Assembly: GCA_900540305.1 (NCBI GenBank)
Contig: UQFL01000016.1
Location: 1 to 34,575 of the forward strand
Length of the DNA stretch: 34,575 nucleotides
Source of the DNA: an uncultured Oscillospiraceae bacterium
GTDB taxonomy: Bacteria > Bacillota > Clostridia > Oscillospirales > Acutalibacteraceae
Direction: 5' to 3'
Part shown: piece after piece, positions 32,621 through 34,575 of the stretch
Numbering within the stretch: the stretch's first letter is position 1
Layout: each line of letters starts with the position of its first letter
Notes under the pieces: model-generated
Seen by the model: only the letters and a program-made list of their open reading frames with translations
The model's database searches: none
What the model was told of the DNA's origin: nothing
Made by a program: the position numbers and the translations under genes

Positions 32621-33580
32621 TTAGAAACATCTCAAAATCGAAAAAACCCCGAAAAAGCGCGTAACAATGCGGTGTACGCGGAATTTGAAAGCATAGAAGA
32701 AAAAAGGCTTGAATTTGAAAAATACAAGCAATACGCAGAGCAAGTAAGAAAGCTACTGCAAGAAACAGATAACCAACTATTTGAGGGCAAGCTATCAGGC
32801 AACAAGGGCGAAAAGATAGAGGGCTGCGGCACTCGCTTATTCTTTGAGGGCGGTAAACTCGTTGCAGCTAATTTCTGCCGTGAGCGCATTTGCCCTATGT
32901 GCCAGTATCGGCGCAGTATGAAGTTATTCGCCGAGATGTGCCACGCAGCGCGGGAGATGGAAAAAGCGGGGTACCGCTTTTTGCACCTCGTTTTGACCGT
33001 GCCGAACTGCAAAAGCGGGCAAGACCTCGAACGAACAGTTAACAAGCTATATAAAGACTTCGGGAAATTCTGGAAACAAAAGGACATAAAAAAGGCATTT
33101 AAGGGCTGTTTTAGGGCTTTAGAGGTTAGTTTTAACTCCGAAATCTGGACTTTTCATCCTCATTTGCATTGCCTGATTGCTGTTAATAAATCTTACTTCA
33201 CCGACAGCAAAGTGTATTTATCTTATGACAAGCTGCGGCAATTCTGGACTGATTGTTGCGGCTCTGATGTTGCACTTCAAATCAATGTATCAGCAGTTAA
33301 AGAGGGGGACTGGCAGGGCGTAGCCGAAGTATGCAAATACTGTGTAAAGCCGTTTGACTACGGCCGCGACCGAGCGGCTGCACTTGAAATTATCACGGCG
33401 CTCGGCTATACTCTAAAGTGCAAACGCTTTCTTCAAAAATATGGGGCGGTCAGCAGCTACTACAAAAAGGCTGTTGAAATTGTTGAAAGTGAAGAGCAAG
33501 AAAACAATGAGCAAACCGCACAAATGTTCGACTTCTCATTGATATGGAACGGAAATAATTATGACATTGAAAGGGGGTAA
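32600..33580 (+). CDS. rep: Rolling-circle replication initiator, Rep_1 (pC194) family
   Basis: Rep nicks one strand at the origin and primes rolling-circle replication. Seen in 326 residues: zinc-type CRERICPMC (93-101), motif 1 LHLVLTVPN (about 128-136), the HUH motif HPHLH (186-190), and motif 3 EVCKYCVKP with Glu243 and Tyr247 spaced four apart, like the Glu/Tyr catalytic pair of pC194 Rep. All expected catalytic residues are present. The start is TTG at 32600, with AAGG 10 bases upstream; a GTG at 32671 is an alternative. The origin lies in the first codons. A recombinase frame follows at once. Confidence 0.9.
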   Translation: MKSYLDNLETSQNRKNPEKARNNAVYAEFESIEEKRLEFEKYKQYAEQVRKLLQETDNQLFEGKLSGNKGEKIEGCGTRLFFEGGKLVAANFCRERICPMCQYRRSMKLFAEMCHAAREMEKAGYRFLHLVLTVPNCKSGQDLERTVNKLYKDFGKFWKQKDIKKAFKGCFRALEVSFNSEIWTFHPHLHCLIAVNKSYFTDSKVYLSYDKLRQFWTDCCGSDVALQINVSAVKEGDWQGVAEVCKYCVKPFDYGRDRAAALEIITALGYTLKCKRFLQKYGAVSSYYKKAVEIVESEEQENNEQTAQMFDFSLIWNGNNYDIERG

Positions 33581-33600
33581 AAAAGGCGCGCAGCGACTTT

Positions 33601-34104
33601 TTGAAAACGGACGCGCTCGCTGCTATTCTTTGGGCACTCACACCCGAAAACAAAGTTGCTTGCGAAATCTGCCTTGCAACAGGCTGGCGAATAGATGATG
33701 TACTTTCTTTGACGCGCGAGCAACTGGAACGAGCGCAGAAAAGCAAGCGGCACGGCATAACGATAAAAGAGCAAAAGACAGGCAAAAAAAGTACCCGCTA
33801 TTTCAGCGGGCAATTACTTGATGATATGGCGAAAATCTGCGGGCGCATTTATGTATTTCAAGGGCAGCACGATTATCGCAAACACAGAACGCGGCAAGCT
33901 GTTTATATGGACTTGAAACGAGCAAAGCGAAAGTTCAACATAAAAACTAACTTAGCGCCGCACTCGCTGCGGAAAAATTACGCTGTGTATCTCAGGCAAC
34001 AAGGCAAGAGCATTGAGGAAATACAGAAGATATTTAACCACGATAACGCAGCTGTAACAATGCTTTATGCGCTAGCTGACGAATTAACACAGCGCAACGC
34101 GTAG
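33601..34104 (+). CDS. Minimal tyrosine recombinase, catalytic domain only
   Basis: The 167-residue frame has a full tyrosine-recombinase active site: Arg30 in ATGWRIDDVLSL, a Lys in the KEQKTGKK hairpin (about 56-63), His121 and Arg124 in APHSLRKNYA, His147 in FNHDNAAVTML and Tyr156 in LYALAD. The usual N-terminal core-binding domain is missing. The TTG at 33601 has no ribosome binding site; the nearest, AAGGGGGT, lies 22 bases upstream and overlaps the rep stop. The frame is open back to 33571 and is -1 relative to rep. Expression may need coupling or frameshifting. It is likely the integrase for the 18-bp att repeats. Confidence 0.85.
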   Translation: MKTDALAAILWALTPENKVACEICLATGWRIDDVLSLTREQLERAQKSKRHGITIKEQKTGKKSTRYFSGQLLDDMAKICGRIYVFQGQHDYRKHRTRQAVYMDLKRAKRKFNIKTNLAPHSLRKNYAVYLRQQGKSIEEIQKIFNHDNAAVTMLYALADELTQRNA

Positions 34105-34112
34105 GCAACAAA

Positions 34113-34145
34113 AAAAGCGCGGGGGTTGAAACCCTCGCGCTTTTC
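34113..34145 (+). terminator. Terminator after the mini-recombinase
   Basis: AAAGCGCGGGGG pairs with CCCTCGCGCTTTT (one wobble) around a short loop including TTGAAA. Confidence 0.8.
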
Positions 34146-34150
34146 TGTTA

Positions 34151-34193
34151 CAATACCCATAGGCTGGCACCTACACGGACATAAGGGGTATTG
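34151..34193. other. 43-bp inverted-repeat structure, candidate single-strand origin
   Basis: CAATACCC (34151-34158) and GGGTATTG (34186-34193) are perfect inverted repeats enclosing a 27-nt loop that itself has AGGCTGGCACCTA. Its place downstream of the genes and its non-coding nature would fit a single-strand origin of a rolling-circle replicon. This is inference. Confidence 0.35.
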
Positions 34194-34289
34194 TTTCATG
34201 CTCATTGGCATGCTTTGCACTTATGATTATATCAAAATGGTGGGTACTTGTCAATATAAATTGTGATTGAGAGGAGATAGCGCAGCGGA

Positions 34290-34312
34290 TTATGCAAAAC
34301 GGTAATTTTGTA
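34290..34312 (+). repeat. Second att-like core motif
   Basis: TTATGCAAAAC, a 5-bp centre and TTTTGTA resemble the arms of the attachment palindrome (TTATACAAAA / TTTTGTATAA), with 9 of 10 matches in the left arm. It lies 56 bp inside the right repeat and may be an accessory recombinase site or an old att. Confidence 0.4.
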
Positions 34313-34345
34313 GCGCGGATTGCGCGCTCTAATTCTTCAAGTAAG

Positions 34346-34363
34346 AATTATACAAAATTAATC
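34346..34363 (+). repeat. Right attachment site (18-bp direct repeat)
   Basis: AATTATACAAAATTAATC is identical to 31636-31653. It is preceded by an inverted repeat AATTCTT-CAAGT-AAGAATT (34331-34349). The bases after it (TTTTGCGCAA) differ from those after the left copy. Confidence 0.8.
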
Positions 34364-34529
34364 TTTTGCGCAATCTAGGGGAGCGAAATTTAGAAATAGA
34401 TTAATTATAGGTCTATTTATGATATTCAGACTCATCTCATTAAATTAATGCTGCTCTGTATCGTTTCAGTTTATTTTAGATGATGTACTTGTTATCAGAA
34501 TAAAATTATTTGATACAGTAGGATAATAT
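34364..34529. other. AT-rich chromosomal flank, no gene seen
   Basis: The 166 bases beyond the right repeat have no frame, RNA gene or terminator that I can support. They are probably the chromosomal sequence that originally lay just after the radA-side promoter. Confidence 0.5.
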
Positions 34530-34575
34530 CTGTCTCTTATACACATCTCCGAGCCCACGAGACCGAGGCTGATCT
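34530..34575. other. Nextera read-through adapter with i7 index
   Basis: The sequence starts with the reverse mosaic end CTGTCTCTTATACACATCT, continues with CCGAGCCCACGAGAC, and then has an 8-base index (CGAGGCTG) and the start of the P7 arm. It is library adapter. Confidence 0.97.

Larger units (their letters stand above)
31636..34363. mobile_element. Integrated rolling-circle Rep element with mini tyrosine recombinase, 2.7 kb
   Basis: An 18-bp exact direct repeat (AATTATACAAAATTAATC) lies at 31636-31653 and 34346-34363, giving a 2710-bp unit. Inside are a pC194-type Rep gene, a double-strand-origin nick sequence, a catalytic-domain-only tyrosine recombinase, terminators, and about 900 bp of GC-rich structured sequence. 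Composition differs sharply from the AT-rich host. No relaxase, transfer, resistance or segregation gene is present. The likely life cycle is excision to a circle by the recombinase, then rolling-circle replication by Rep (inference from gene content). Confidence 0.8.

Noticed and set aside
1..34575. CRISPR array
   Set aside because: No regularly spaced direct repeats were seen; the repeats found are terminal repeats, hairpins or gene-internal.

Overview
The window is a 34.6 kb metagenome- or isolate-style contig from an AT-rich, spore-forming Clostridia-class Firmicute, most like gut Oscillospiraceae/Ruminococcaceae. The reasons are the sporulation genes (spoIIID, spoIIR, a CwlD-type amidase), a SAM-I riboswitch on metK, Firmicute-style ribosome binding sites and sigma-A promoters, tRNAs with encoded CCA, and the mobile-element families present. 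Both ends carry Tn5/Nextera sequencing-adapter sequence (1-24 and 34530-34575), so the contig ends are library artefacts and the first gene is truncated.

Layout. (1) 26-4072, an accessory border: a truncated OLD-family ATPase/TOPRIM nuclease; a 3' tRNA-Thr fragment, the likely attachment site of an integrated element; an Ltp-type surface protein divergent from an XRE regulator; and an intact ECF-like sigma factor followed by a broken anti-sigma-like gene. (2) About 4121-7677, a decayed integrative/mobilizable element. It has short repeats at both ends, a TnpV gene with a nonsense codon, an intact LytTR/DUF3021/cysteine-rich KTR cargo operon, and a relaxase and a tyrosine integrase that both lost their N-termini where a deletion joined them head to head. 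(3) 7740-31593, core chromosome: riboswitch-metK; spoIIID-proC on the minus strand; lacZ-acpS-nnrD-lipoprotein; a pseudouridine synthase and a membrane protein on the minus strand; uvrB-uvrA; the ACT/PFL (UPF0237/UPF0210) pair on the minus strand; PHP phosphatase, Lrp regulator, aminotransferase and ispE; spoIIR; two tRNA-Leu genes; a 2-hydroxyacid dehydrogenase; the CwlD-like amidase and radA. (4) 31636-34363, a 2.7 kb element inserted just downstream of radA and bounded by an 18-bp exact direct repeat.

The element at 31636-34363 is the most unusual part. It encodes a pC194-type rolling-circle Rep (HUH motif plus Glu/Tyr motif), with a near-perfect pC194-family double-strand-origin nick sequence and hairpin at the start of rep. 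Next comes a 167-residue tyrosine recombinase that is only a catalytic domain, has no clear ribosome binding site, and lies in the -1 frame relative to rep. About 900 bp of very GC-rich, strongly self-complementary, apparently non-coding sequence fills the left third. It includes two terminator-like hairpins with an identical 11-bp stem and a long-range 9-bp pairing. I read it as a minimal integrating rolling-circle element whose GC-rich region is unexplained. I cannot say whether it has been described before without a database search.

Most core genes look like short operons. Sigma-A promoters with 16-18 bp spacers can be seen before many of them, and strong intrinsic terminators separate most units.
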